The notes beneath the pieces are model-generated. The model did not search any database and was not told where the DNA came from. It saw nothing but the letters and a program-made list of their open reading frames with translations. The position numbers and the translations under genes were made by a program. A DNA stretch of 44,628 nt from an uncultured SAR86 cluster bacterium (GTDB taxonomy: Bacteria; Pseudomonadota; Gammaproteobacteria; Magnimaribacterales; D2472). Numbering within the stretch: the first letter of the stretch is position 1; every line of letters starts with the position of its first letter. Positions 36,545 to 44,628 of this stretch are shown here, in pieces. The stretch spans positions 1 through 44,628 of the forward strand of contig CAJQGX010000004.1 in the NCBI GenBank assembly GCA_905478035.1, given 5' to 3'.

Positions 36545-37092
36545 AGTCTACTAACGAAATTATTTATATCTAAATCAGGTATTTTTTTATTTTTACCAGT
36601 ATTTGTACCTACGTATAAAAAACCTAAGACCTCTTGATTATCATTTAGTCCAAGACTCTTAGATATTGTTTTGTTGAAAGCAAGTTTTCCAGTTCTCCAC
36701 ATTGCACCATATCCTTGAGCACTTAAAGACAGCATTATATTTTGAGCTGCAGCTGCGGTTGAAAGTTTTTGTTCAATAGCAGGTACTTTTGGATGTTCAG
36801 TAAATGTATTAACTAAAATAATTATCAAAGGAGCTCTAAATGGAGCCTCTTTATATTTTTTTACTCTAGCTTCTTCAATATCTGGTATTGATAGTGCGAA
36901 GTCTTCAAAAATTTTAGAGAGCTTAGTTAGGCCACTTCCTTTAACTTCAATAAAACTGCTTGGTCGAAGCCAGGCATGATCCGGAGCTCGGAGTGCTGCC
37001 TTGTATGCTATAACCATTTCTTCAGCATTTGGGTGAGGTAATGATAGTTCTCTTGAAGAGACTCTTTTTAATATATTATCTAATGCATCCAT
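36541..37092 (-). CDS. nitroreductase family protein (YdjA-like)
   Basis: FMN-dependent oxidoreductase of the nitroreductase fold. Blocks include AALRAPDHAWLRPSSFIEVKG, RVKKYKEAPFRAPLIIILVNTF, EQKLSTAAAAQNIMLSLSAQGYGAMWRTG and EVLGFLYVGTNTG, close to E. coli YdjA. At 183 residues it is one of the minimal nitroreductases. Physiological substrates of YdjA-type enzymes are unknown; they reduce nitro compounds and quinones in assays. There is no fusion to the CofE domain found elsewhere in this window (FbiB of mycobacteria is such a fusion), and the genes are 25 kb apart, so no link is claimed. Confidence 0.88.
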   Translation of the reverse strand: MDALDNILKRVSSRELSLPHPNAEEMVIAYKAALRAPDHAWLRPSSFIEVKGSGLTKLSKIFEDFALSIPDIEEARVKKYKEAPFRAPLIIILVNTFTEHPKVPAIEQKLSTAAAAQNIMLSLSAQGYGAMWRTGKLAFNKTISKSLGLNDNQEVLGFLYVGTNTGKNKKIPDLDINNFVSRL

Positions 37093-37154
37093 TTATTTTT
37101 AATTTATACAAGTTAAGATAGGATAAATCACATACTTACATAAAGGAATACAGA

Positions 37155-37310
37155 ATGGGATATCAAATAGGTTTAATACTAGTAATTATTGTTGTAGCAA
37201 TACTAATTTCAAAAAAAATGTCAAAAAAAAATGATGAAACTGATCAATTAATTTTTGAAGATGAAATGAGTAAAGATGAGCTTGAGGATATTGATAAAGA
37301 GCTTGACTGA
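37155..37310 (+). CDS. 51-residue single-pass membrane protein with acidic tail
   Basis: A short plus-strand gene: MGYQIGLILVIIVVAILISK, a short basic KKMSKKN patch, then a strongly acidic cytosolic tail (DETDQLIFEDEMSKDELEDI and DKELD). Type I-like topology with the acid tail inside is expected from the Lys-rich border. An AAGGA lies nine bases before the ATG. Upstream is the divergent nitroreductase and downstream the convergent BCCT gene, so it stands alone. No family recognised. The biased composition and ribosome site support a real gene. Confidence 0.65.
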   Translation: MGYQIGLILVIIVVAILISKKMSKKNDETDQLIFEDEMSKDELEDIDKELD

Positions 37311-37315
37311 TAAAG

Positions 37316-38797
37316 CTATTCTTTGAGTTCCTCATCCAAAGATCGATAGAGCTCTTTACAAGCAAATACTATAATTATAGAGAATGGCAGTCCAAATATA
37401 ACAACAGCTGTTTGCAAAGCATTTAATCCACCAACTACCAATAAAACTGCAGCAACAACACCTAGCAATATTGCCCAAGTAACTCTTGATATAAGAGGAG
37501 AGTCAGTGTCTATATCAATATGTTTTTTTGAAGAAAGCATTGAAGCAACTAGCGCACCCGAATCAGATGAAGTAACAAAAAAAGTTACTATAAGAATCAG
37601 TGATATAACTGATAGTATTTTTGAAAAAGCAAGTGAGTCATAAAGAACAAATAGGGCTGTGCTTGCATTTGCACTAACTGCAGAACTAATATCTCCAATG
37701 CTATTTAAAACTTGATATATAGCAGCATTTCCAAAGACACCCATCCATATGAATACAATCAATGATGGAACAAAAAGGACACCAACAATAAATTCTTTAA
37801 TAGTCCTTCCATAAGAAATCCTTGCTATAAAAAGAGATACAAAAGGAGCCCAAGCAAACCACCATGTGAAATAGAAAAGGGTATAACCATTTTGATAAAC
37901 AGTGTCGTTGTATGCCTCAGTCCAAGTTGATAATTGTATAAGTTGATTCAAATAAACACCGGCATTTTGAACCATTGCATTTAATATAAAAATTGTAGGA
38001 CCTAATAAGAGCACTAAAAATAATAAACCTACAGCCATAAGCATATTTATTTGAGATAGCCTTTTTATTCCAACATCAAGACCAAGGCTCACACTTATAA
38101 GCCCAATAATAGTAATTATTAAAATTATTACAAATTCATTAACCCTAAGATCAAATACATATTCAAGTCCACTATTAATTTGTGATGCACCTAAACCGAG
38201 TGATGTTGCAATACCAATAACCGTTGTTAGTATAGCAATGACATCAATTATTGCTGCTAAAAATTCATTATTCTCAACACGACTACCCAAAATAGAACTA
38301 ACTCTAAAAGCTTTATTTTTATTATATGAAGCAAAAGCAAAACATAACCCAAGAACAGAATATACAGCCCACCCATGAAGACCCCAATGAAGATTTGTTA
38401 ATCCCAATGCTTTCCCAGCATTATATGAAAGATCTCCAGGAATCATCTCAGGATAATTATTTAGATTGCCTATAGGTTCTGCTACCCCATAGAACAATAA
38501 TCCAATACCTAAACCAGCACTAAACAGCATCGCAATCCAATTTGTATAGGTATAAGAAGGTACTGCATTAATACCACCAAGTCGGATATTGCTATATTTT
38601 GTAAAAATAAGATAAATAGAAAAAATCAGAAAACCATTAGCAATCAAAATAATAAACCAGCCTAAATATTCTGATAAGAAAGTTTGTGTCTGTGACAATA
38701 ATTCAGCAGATGCTGACAAGTTAGAATAAACGATACCTGTTATTAAGGTTAATAGAAAAACAGAAGATAGAAACCTAGGTTTATTAATATTATTCAT
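37316..38797 (-). CDS. BCCT-family transporter (betaine/carnitine/choline/DMSP type)
   Basis: Secondary transporter of the betaine-choline-carnitine family that brings quaternary ammonium or sulfonium compounds into the cell. It has 12 hydrophobic segments, the glycine-rich MLFSAGLGIGLLFYGVAEP of helix 3, and the aromatic substrate-box region FYFTWWFAWAPFVSLFIARISYGRTIKEFI of helix 8, with VTSSDSGALVASML in helix 10. Length 493 is typical and there is no long regulatory C-terminal tail, so it may be a nutrient rather than osmostress carrier. The substrate (glycine betaine, choline, carnitine or DMSP) cannot be fixed by eye. Confidence 0.9.
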   Translation of the reverse strand: MNNINKPRFLSSVFLLTLITGIVYSNLSASAELLSQTQTFLSEYLGWFIILIANGFLIFSIYLIFTKYSNIRLGGINAVPSYTYTNWIAMLFSAGLGIGLLFYGVAEPIGNLNNYPEMIPGDLSYNAGKALGLTNLHWGLHGWAVYSVLGLCFAFASYNKNKAFRVSSILGSRVENNEFLAAIIDVIAILTTVIGIATSLGLGASQINSGLEYVFDLRVNEFVIILIITIIGLISVSLGLDVGIKRLSQINMLMAVGLLFLVLLLGPTIFILNAMVQNAGVYLNQLIQLSTWTEAYNDTVYQNGYTLFYFTWWFAWAPFVSLFIARISYGRTIKEFIVGVLFVPSLIVFIWMGVFGNAAIYQVLNSIGDISSAVSANASTALFVLYDSLAFSKILSVISLILIVTFFVTSSDSGALVASMLSSKKHIDIDTDSPLISRVTWAILLGVVAAVLLVVGGLNALQTAVVIFGLPFSIIIVFACKELYRSLDEELKE

Positions 38798-39078
38798 ATA
38801 ATGATTATTATTTATTAATTGATAATTACTAATCAGTGAAACATAAAATAATTCATTTATCTATATGATCTCTTTACGCCTACTAAATTAATATGCTTTA
38901 TAGTTATATTAACCCTCATAATTTGCATACCTTTTTTAAACTGTTATGATAGTTTCAAGACCATTTTAATGAAATTGCTGGTCTATAAACAAAGCTAAAC
39001 TTCTCTAGGGGACATTTAGGGGTTTATCTTTTTTTATATAGCAATTTATATAAATATATATATATAGGAAACTTTTTT
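38798..39078. promoter_or_regulatory. divergent intergenic region before the BCCT and TonB receptor genes
   Basis: The longest gene-free stretch here. It is very AT-rich and must hold promoters for both divergent genes. Seen in it: a weak stem GACCA/TGGTC (38959-38963 with 38979-38983), two nearby copies of TAGGGG (39006 and 39017), a TA-repeat tract near 39054-39066, and AGGAAA before the receptor ATG. No binding site could be assigned. Confidence 0.45.
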
Positions 39079-41619
39079 ATGTTAAACAAAAAGATACAAA
39101 ATAAAATAATTCCTTCCTTATCCGCTTTAGCTTTGCTGAATACCTCTATTTATAGTGGTGTCATTAATGGGCAGGATACTGTTGAAGAAATTGTTGTTAC
39201 TGCGAGGAAGAAATCTGAAAGTCTGCAAGACGTTCCATTGGCTGTATCTGCTCTTAGAGAGTCAGATTTAGAAGAGAAGGGCGTTAATGTCTTTGAAGAT
39301 TATTTATTGCAATTACCTGGCGTTACAGCTGGTGGCTCAGGCCCAGGTCAAAGCACGATTTACATAAGAGGTTTAGCCTCAACAACACCTAACTTAACTA
39401 CAGCTGGTGTTGCTGGTTTAGCTCCAAATGTTTCCTTTTATCTTGACGAGCAACCACTAGGTCAACCAGGAAGAAATCTTGATGTTTATGCAGCTGATAT
39501 GGCTCGTATTGAGGTTCTTGCAGGACCACAAGGTACTTTATTTGGTGCTAGTTCACAGGCCGGTGTTGTAAGAATGATTACTAACAAACCAGTTATGGGT
39601 GAAAGTCTTAGCAGCTTAGAAGTTGAGGCAAGATTTACTAATGGTGGAGATGAAGGTAATAAGGTTGAGTATATGAGCAATGTTCCTTTAGGTGCTAAAT
39701 CTGCTTTAAGATTTGTAGCATATAGAGATGAAAGAGGTGGTTATATTGATCAAGTTGCTGGAACTTTAAATGCAAGCCAATCTGCTAGATTTAGAGCTGG
39801 AGGTTCTGTTAGAGATAATGGTCTTCCTGTTTCTGCATCAAGAGCTGGATTCCAGGCTGGTGCTGATCTTTCAGGAGTTACATTTAATAACGCCAATGCA
39901 ATTGTTAAAGATAATGCAAACTCAGTCAGTTATGAAGGTTTTAGAGCTACTGTTGCTCACGAAATCAATGACAATTGGAATGCATTAGCTACTGTTGCTA
40001 ATCAAACTATAGAAAGTGATGGTGTCTTCTTTGTAGATCCAACTTTGGACGATATGGAGATTCAAAGATATACAGATGATAATATTGTTGATGAATTTGA
40101 TAATATGAGTCTTACATTAGAAGGAACTATAGGAGATCTCGAAGTTGTCTATGCTGGTGCATACACTGATAGAGTAACTGATCAAAATATTGACTACACT
40201 GACTATTTATTTGTTGGCCAATATCTTCCTTACTATATTTGTGACTACTATGTAACTTATACGTCTTTTGCTCCTGGCAATGTCCCAACAGGATCTTGTG
40301 GTGCTCCAAACTTATTAGTTGACTCAACTACGAATACTGAAGTTACTACTCATGAGTTTAGAGTTAATGCTCCTATTAACGACACTACATCAATAACAGC
40401 TGGTGTCTTCTTTAGTGATCTTGAGTTAACTGAATTAAACTTATTTACATATCCTGAATCAGTAACCAATGATATTACTTATGCACCTAACTATGCATTG
40501 ACTGATATCTCTTCAACTGGAGCCATAAATAATGGAGCAGCTGGCTGGTTCTCTGCAGGACCATATTCAGAACCAGTAATCTTCTTCAATGACATCAAAA
40601 GAACTGATAAGCAACAGGGTGTATTTGGTGAAGTTAATATGGATTTATCTGATACCGTTGAGTTAACAGTAGGTGCTCGTTGGTATGATATCGAAGTAGA
40701 TTTTGAAGGTAGTGCTAACTCTTCATTTGGTAATGGATTTGGTAACACTGACCAACAAAGATTCGGTTCAAACCTTTCAGCTCAATATGCTCCGGGAAAT
40801 CCTAATGGATATCCTGATGTAGCTAAATCTGATGGTGTTATTGGTAAAGCAACACTTGCTTGGAATAAGAGTGAGGATGTTATGTACTATGTCACATGGT
40901 CTGAAGGTTTTAGACCTGGCTTGCTTAACCGTCCAGTTGGATCTTCAAATGCTGATGGTACCTATACTGTTAAGCCTGAAGTTAAATCTGATGAAGTTAC
41001 AAACCTAGAATTTGGTTGGAAAACTGTACTCCAAGATGGTCGACTTAGATTTAATGGTAGTGCATTTATGGTTGATGTTTCTGGGCTTCAAAGTACTATT
41101 TTTGACCCAAGTATTGTTAATTTATTCTTCTCCGATAATGCAGCTGATGCTGATATTACCGGTGTAGAAGGTGACTTTATATATTATACAAATATAGACG
41201 GTCTTGTAGTTTCTGGTGCATTCTCTTCTCTTGATACAGAGATTACGAAAAGTTTAGTACCTACAGATGATGTTGTTGTGGGCTCTGATCTTGCATTTGC
41301 TCCTGGGTCTCAGGCAAATCTTACAGTTAGAAAGGAGTGGGGTATGTCCAGTGGTAAAGTGGGCCATTTCCAACTACAAATGTCTAGATCTGCAAAAAGT
41401 TTCTCAGATATTATGGCACCTAATAAAGCTGTTCAGAAAAGCAATCATTTCTTAAACATGAGATATGGCATGAGTAATGATGAATGGAATGCTGAACTTT
41501 ATATTGATAATGTCACTGATAAAAGAGCTGAAATTAGTAATACATTCGTGTTCGATAGATCACGTCTCACTGTTATTAAGCCAAGAACTCTTGGTTTGAG
41601 ATATAAAAGAAGCTTTTAG
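39079..41619 (+). CDS. TonB-dependent receptor
   Basis: Outer-membrane active-transport receptor of 846 residues. A signal peptide covers about residues 1-33, followed by a TonB box-like EEIVVTARKKSESLQDVPLAVSAL, the form common in sphingomonad and marine gammaproteobacterial receptors. The plug has GGSGPGQSTIYIRGL, DEQPLGQPGRNLDVYAADMARIEVLAGPQGTLFGASSQAGVVRMITNKP. The barrel includes VMYYVTWSEGFRPGLLNRPVG and VKSDEVTNLEFGWKT, and the protein ends LRYKRSF with terminal Phe. Substrate unknown; this class is associated with plant or algal organic compounds and not only iron. It stands alone, closed by a terminator. Confidence 0.92.
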   Translation: MLNKKIQNKIIPSLSALALLNTSIYSGVINGQDTVEEIVVTARKKSESLQDVPLAVSALRESDLEEKGVNVFEDYLLQLPGVTAGGSGPGQSTIYIRGLASTTPNLTTAGVAGLAPNVSFYLDEQPLGQPGRNLDVYAADMARIEVLAGPQGTLFGASSQAGVVRMITNKPVMGESLSSLEVEARFTNGGDEGNKVEYMSNVPLGAKSALRFVAYRDERGGYIDQVAGTLNASQSARFRAGGSVRDNGLPVSASRAGFQAGADLSGVTFNNANAIVKDNANSVSYEGFRATVAHEINDNWNALATVANQTIESDGVFFVDPTLDDMEIQRYTDDNIVDEFDNMSLTLEGTIGDLEVVYAGAYTDRVTDQNIDYTDYLFVGQYLPYYICDYYVTYTSFAPGNVPTGSCGAPNLLVDSTTNTEVTTHEFRVNAPINDTTSITAGVFFSDLELTELNLFTYPESVTNDITYAPNYALTDISSTGAINNGAAGWFSAGPYSEPVIFFNDIKRTDKQQGVFGEVNMDLSDTVELTVGARWYDIEVDFEGSANSSFGNGFGNTDQQRFGSNLSAQYAPGNPNGYPDVAKSDGVIGKATLAWNKSEDVMYYVTWSEGFRPGLLNRPVGSSNADGTYTVKPEVKSDEVTNLEFGWKTVLQDGRLRFNGSAFMVDVSGLQSTIFDPSIVNLFFSDNAADADITGVEGDFIYYTNIDGLVVSGAFSSLDTEITKSLVPTDDVVVGSDLAFAPGSQANLTVRKEWGMSSGKVGHFQLQMSRSAKSFSDIMAPNKAVQKSNHFLNMRYGMSNDEWNAELYIDNVTDKRAEISNTFVFDRSRLTVIKPRTLGLRYKRSF

Positions 41620-41637
41620 TTTTAACTAACTAATATT

Positions 41638-41663
41638 AAAAAGGGAGTTTTTACTCCCTTTTT
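41638..41663 (+). terminator. rho-independent terminator after the second TonB receptor
   Basis: AAAAAGGGAGT (41638-41648) and ACTCCCTTTTT (41653-41663) pair perfectly around TTTT. The stem ends in a T run, a clear intrinsic terminator that separates the receptor from the sulfotransferase. Confidence 0.9.
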
Positions 41664-41709
41664 ACTTTATATAAGATTCTATTTAATAAATTTGTTAAAG
41701 TATTTTTAA

Positions 41710-43737
41710 ATGAATAAAAATTTTGATATTAAAGAGACAACCCTAGCTGTTGATATAAATGAAGCAACCCAGGCTGTAAAAGAAAATAGATTTCAAGATG
41801 CTCTCAAGGTTCTTGAAATTAGTCTTACAGAACATCCTGATCATATTGATAGTTTGTATTTAGCTGGTGTCTGTTCAAGATATTTAAAAAAATATGATGA
41901 ATCAAAAAAATATATAGAGTCATTGTTATCATATGCGCCTGATATGGGGAGGGCTTATCAAGAATTAGCACATATCAATAGAGATATGGGCAATGAAGAA
42001 AAGGCAATTTCAAATTACAGACAGGCATGTGAGCTTAATCCTGCACTATTATCTTCATGGGTTTCATTGTTTGAATATTTCCAAAAAAATAATAATAAGC
42101 CTGCTTCTGATCATGCTATTGAACAAATCAATAAGCTAAAATCTTTGCCAAATATATTACTTTATATTGACCAAATCATGAATGAGGGCAGATTAGGTGT
42201 AGCAGAATTAAAGTGCAGAGAGTTTCTTAAAAAAAATCCAACACATACCTATGCAATGTCTCAACTATCTGAAATTGCTAATAGATTAGGACACTTTGAT
42301 GATGCTGAAATTTTATTAGAAAAAGCCGTTCAATTTAAACCAGATGATGGTGAATTAAGAATGAAGTACGCTTTAATTTTAAGAAAGAAACAAAAATTTG
42401 CTAAAACAATGGAACAAGTAAATATTCTTTGTGAAAAGTATCCAGATAATCTTGCTTATCAGGCACAAAAAGCAAGTGAAATTATGCAAAATGGCGATCA
42501 TGAGGATGCTATAGGTCTATTTGATAAAATCTTAGAAAAAAATCCTCACAATTTTAGTACTTATACTTCAAAAGGCCATGCTGAGAAAACACTTGGAAGA
42601 AGTGAAGACGCCATAAAAAGCTATCAGTCAGCATATAAGATAAGACCAGATCATGGTGAAGCTTTCTTTTCTTTAGCTAATTTAAAAACTTATTCTTTTT
42701 CTGATCCAGAGTTAACTAATATGAAGGAGCAAATACAAAGAGTTGATCTTTCGTTGAGAGATAAGGCGTATTTTCACTTTGCTTTGGCTCAGGGTTACGA
42801 AGCAAATAAACAATATGATGATGCATTTTTCCATTTAAAAAATGGAAATCAGATTAAAAGAGATCAGAGTAAATACTCTATTGAAAGGATGGATGATGAA
42901 CTGCAAGCACAAATAGATGTATGTAATGAAGAATTTTTTGAGAACATTGGGCAGGGCGGCAATACCACCAAAGATCCTATATTTATATTAGGACTTCCAA
43001 GGGCTGGGTCAACATTAATCGAGCAAATTCTTGCATCTCATTCAATGATTGATGGAACCCTCGAATTACCTAATATCTTATCTCTTGCGCAGAGTTTACG
43101 AGGTGGAGATATATATGGGAAGCTTGGGAATTATCCAAAAAGTATGCAAAATTTAACCTTAGATCAAAGAGATGATATGGGTAAAAAATTCATTGAAGAT
43201 ACCCAAATGCATAGAGATAAAGCACCTATGTTTACTGATAAGATGCCTAATAATTTTAGGCATATTGGTTTGATTCATTTGATTATGCCAAATGCAAAAA
43301 TAATTGATGCAAGGCGATATCCTCTTGATTGTTGCTTTAGTATGTTTAAACAACTGTTTGCTCAAGGTCAGGAGTTTACATATGGTCTAGAAGAGGCAGC
43401 AAGTTATTACAATAGCTATGTAAAACTAATGGATCATTGGGATCAGGTCATTCCAAACAAAGTCTTACGTGTTAATAATGAAGATGTAATTAATGATTTA
43501 GAAGGACAGGTTAAAAGAATACTTAATTATATCGAAGTGCCTTTTGAAGAGGGTTGTATATCATTCCATGAAACAGATAGATCTGTAAGAACCGCAAGTT
43601 CAGAGCAGGTTAGGCAACCAATAAATAAGAAAGGTATGGGTAGATGGAAACCATATGCAAAGCATCTTAAACCTCTTGTTGATTCTTTAGATTCAAGCCT
43701 TCTGCACCCTGAAGATATAGCTCTTATAAATTCATAG
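41710..43737 (+). CDS. TPR-repeat sulfotransferase
   Basis: A 675-residue fusion. Residues about 10-330 are repeated helical hairpins of TPR type (for example YDESKKYIESLLSYAPDMGRAYQELA, ENPHNFST-like and SEDAIKSYQSAYKIRPDHGEAFFSLA units). Residues from about 425 form a sulfotransferase: the PAPS 5'-phosphosulfate loop GLPRAGSTLIEQILASH (P430-S434), a catalytic-region DKMPNNFRHIGLIH, and the 3'-phosphate motif DARRYPLDCCFSMFKQLF. It would transfer sulfate from PAPS to a target selected by the TPR part, in the cytosol (no signal peptide). Such fusions are frequent in marine bacteria next to TonB receptor genes, as here; the target is unknown. Confidence 0.88.
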   Translation: MNKNFDIKETTLAVDINEATQAVKENRFQDALKVLEISLTEHPDHIDSLYLAGVCSRYLKKYDESKKYIESLLSYAPDMGRAYQELAHINRDMGNEEKAISNYRQACELNPALLSSWVSLFEYFQKNNNKPASDHAIEQINKLKSLPNILLYIDQIMNEGRLGVAELKCREFLKKNPTHTYAMSQLSEIANRLGHFDDAEILLEKAVQFKPDDGELRMKYALILRKKQKFAKTMEQVNILCEKYPDNLAYQAQKASEIMQNGDHEDAIGLFDKILEKNPHNFSTYTSKGHAEKTLGRSEDAIKSYQSAYKIRPDHGEAFFSLANLKTYSFSDPELTNMKEQIQRVDLSLRDKAYFHFALAQGYEANKQYDDAFFHLKNGNQIKRDQSKYSIERMDDELQAQIDVCNEEFFENIGQGGNTTKDPIFILGLPRAGSTLIEQILASHSMIDGTLELPNILSLAQSLRGGDIYGKLGNYPKSMQNLTLDQRDDMGKKFIEDTQMHRDKAPMFTDKMPNNFRHIGLIHLIMPNAKIIDARRYPLDCCFSMFKQLFAQGQEFTYGLEEAASYYNSYVKLMDHWDQVIPNKVLRVNNEDVINDLEGQVKRILNYIEVPFEEGCISFHETDRSVRTASSEQVRQPINKKGMGRWKPYAKHLKPLVDSLDSSLLHPEDIALINS

Positions 43738-43803
43738 ATTCTTATCTATTGAATTTGTCTGCAAAACCATTAGTATTATTAATACTATAATAGGGAGATT
43801 ATT

Positions 43804-44184
43804 ATGATTAATTTAATTGTTTGTGTAGGTATGTTCTATATCTTACACTTGTTTTTTAAAATGAGTTTTTCTTTGCACAAAGTGCCATTTATTCAGTGGA
43901 CATACGTTGGTGGTGACACTTCAAATGTAACAGCTTTATCATCAAGAATGGTAGCTGCTTCAGATAACCTAAGACAATCCTTGCCTGTTTTTTTTGTTTT
44001 CGCCATTTTATCTGTAATTTTAGAAGTTGATAATTTAATGGTTGCTCAAATATGGTTTGGATTAAGGGTGGCTTATCTTATTGGAGCAGTATTAAATCTT
44101 TATAGATTTAAAATGGTACGACCAGTAATATGGCTTCCTTCTATTATTGCTTTAGTTTGTATGGGATGTAATTTGTACACCTAA
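43804..44184 (+). CDS. MAPEG family membrane protein
   Basis: A 126-residue protein with four membrane segments of the MAPEG type (eicosanoid and glutathione metabolism proteins). The identifying stretch is SSRMVAASDNLRQSLPVFFVFAILSVIL, corresponding to the RAxxxxxNxxEnlPxF signature, followed by GLRVAYLIGAVLNLYRFKMVRP. Bacterial members are mostly uncharacterised; some are glutathione transferases. ATG at 43804 follows AGGGAG at a good distance. It is the next gene after the sulfotransferase, with 66 bases between. Confidence 0.85.
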   Translation: MINLIVCVGMFYILHLFFKMSFSLHKVPFIQWTYVGGDTSNVTALSSRMVAASDNLRQSLPVFFVFAILSVILEVDNLMVAQIWFGLRVAYLIGAVLNLYRFKMVRPVIWLPSIIALVCMGCNLYT

Positions 44185-44190
44185 ACTTTA

Positions 44191-44227
44191 AATTAATGAC
44201 AGGGCTATGCTTGTTCTGTCATTAATT
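44191..44227. terminator. inverted repeat between convergent genes
   Basis: AATTAATGACAG (44191-44202) and CTGTCATTAATT (44216-44227) form a perfect 12-pair stem with a 13-base loop. It lies just after the MAPEG stop and overlaps the last codons of the minus-strand gene. There is no following U run on either strand, so it may be a weak two-way terminator or an mRNA 3'-end stem. Confidence 0.5.
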
Positions 44228-44557
44228 AATGAACTTTCTTTCTGTTCGAGCTAAACCCCTATGTACACAGCTTAGATTACTCGTATTGGAATCTATTAAA
44301 GTTATAATCTCGTGGTCGAACATGCAATATGTTTGGATAATATCAGTTATATATATTTTACTAACCGGCATTTCTAAAAAGCTAGTAATTGATAAAACAT
44401 CATATTGATTACATTGATTAATTTTATTTAGTGCATCTTTATATGCATCTTCAGTTGACTGGAGTCTCTTCGTTATTAGTACGGAGCATTTAGTATCGAA
44501 CTCTGCAAATAAGTTTAATGATAAAAAAAGAATTGATAGTTGAATATAAAATCGCAT
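44222..44557 (-). CDS. exported hypothetical protein with four cysteines
   Basis: I do not recognise this protein. From the ATG at 44557 it has 111 residues, a signal peptide (MRFYIQLSILFLSLNLFA) and a mature domain with Cys at 24, 49, 78 and 97, an even number that could form two disulfides in the periplasm. An earlier in-frame ATG at 44572 falls inside a TATAAT (44571-44576, minus strand) that looks like its -10 box, which favours the later start. The middle is helical and charged, the end basic (RGLARTERKFIN). The gene converges with the MAPEG gene. Confidence 0.55.
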   Translation of the reverse strand: MRFYIQLSILFLSLNLFAEFDTKCSVLITKRLQSTEDAYKDALNKINQCNQYDVLSITSFLEMPVSKIYITDIIQTYCMFDHEIITLIDSNTSNLSCVHRGLARTERKFIN

Positions 44558-44628
44558 AGTTAATTTTAGCATTATATAAATTGATTGAAAATTTATTAAA
44601 AGAGTATTAACTTTAATATTATAAAAAT

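Noticed and set aside
39050-39067. TA-dinucleotide tract before the TonB receptor
   Set aside because: Short and expected in such AT-rich promoter DNA; no sign of phase variation at the start codon.

Overview
The window is AT-rich, very tightly packed and ordinary bacterial chromosome. It looks like a streamlined marine gammaproteobacterium, most likely of the SAR86 type. The gammaproteobacterial placement rests on gene order (trxB divergent from ftsK-lolA-crcB-serS, close to the trxB/ftsK/lolA/rarA/crcB/serS order of Pseudomonas and Escherichia), a YheS-type ABC-F ATPase, RhlE, a TorF-family porin and a PA3286-like ketoacyl synthase. The SAR86 suggestion is an inference from low GC, TonB-dependent receptors, a TPR-sulfotransferase and minimal intergenic DNA; 16S or marker-gene data would be needed to confirm it.

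Layout. 1-5740: end of panD, an exported metallo-beta-lactamase-fold hydrolase, rhlE, an HI0933-type flavoprotein and yheS. 5751-5827: tRNA-Arg(ACG) on the minus strand. 5960-10636: a complete high-affinity phosphate uptake operon pstS-pstC-pstA-pstB behind a probable PhoB box, with a hairpin between pstS and pstC. 10650-13790: Trm112-like protein, a CofE-like ligase, a small membrane protein, a glycerophosphodiesterase and an acyltransferase. 13778-17435 (minus strand): a nitrogen module with two ammonium transporters, GlnK and a TorF-type porin, read from two near-consensus sigma-54 promoters. 17563-20397: SDR dehydrogenase, acuI with a coupled small membrane protein, and trxB. 20487-24872: ftsK-lolA-crcB-serS. 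24975-28022: an Oar-like TonB receptor with its own terminator. 28081-38797: accessory metabolism (2OG oxygenase, nucleoside transporter, TspO, KAS III, two alpha/beta hydrolases, phage-type exonuclease, homocysteine methyltransferase, peptidase E, nitroreductase, BCCT transporter). 39079-44572: a second TonB receptor, a TPR-sulfotransferase, a MAPEG protein and an exported hypothetical.

How the parts fit: the window is rich in nutrient scavenging. Phosphate uptake appears PhoB-controlled and ammonium uptake appears sigma-54/NtrC-controlled. TonB receptors, a nucleoside transporter and a BCCT carrier cover organic nutrients. Several short genes (26 to 56 codons), mostly single-pass membrane proteins packed against larger genes, were found by reading the gaps. 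No gene-free stretch exceeds 300 bases; the longest, 38798-39078, is a promoter region. I saw no CRISPR array, insertion sequence, integrase, rRNA or prophage. I did not find a clearly new multi-gene system. The best leads are the two matched sigma-54 promoters, the phage-type exonuclease in an operon with homocysteine methyltransferase and peptidase E, the orphan CofE homologue, the small membrane proteins coupled to tspO and acuI, and the in-frame 21-bp tandem duplication across the trxB start.
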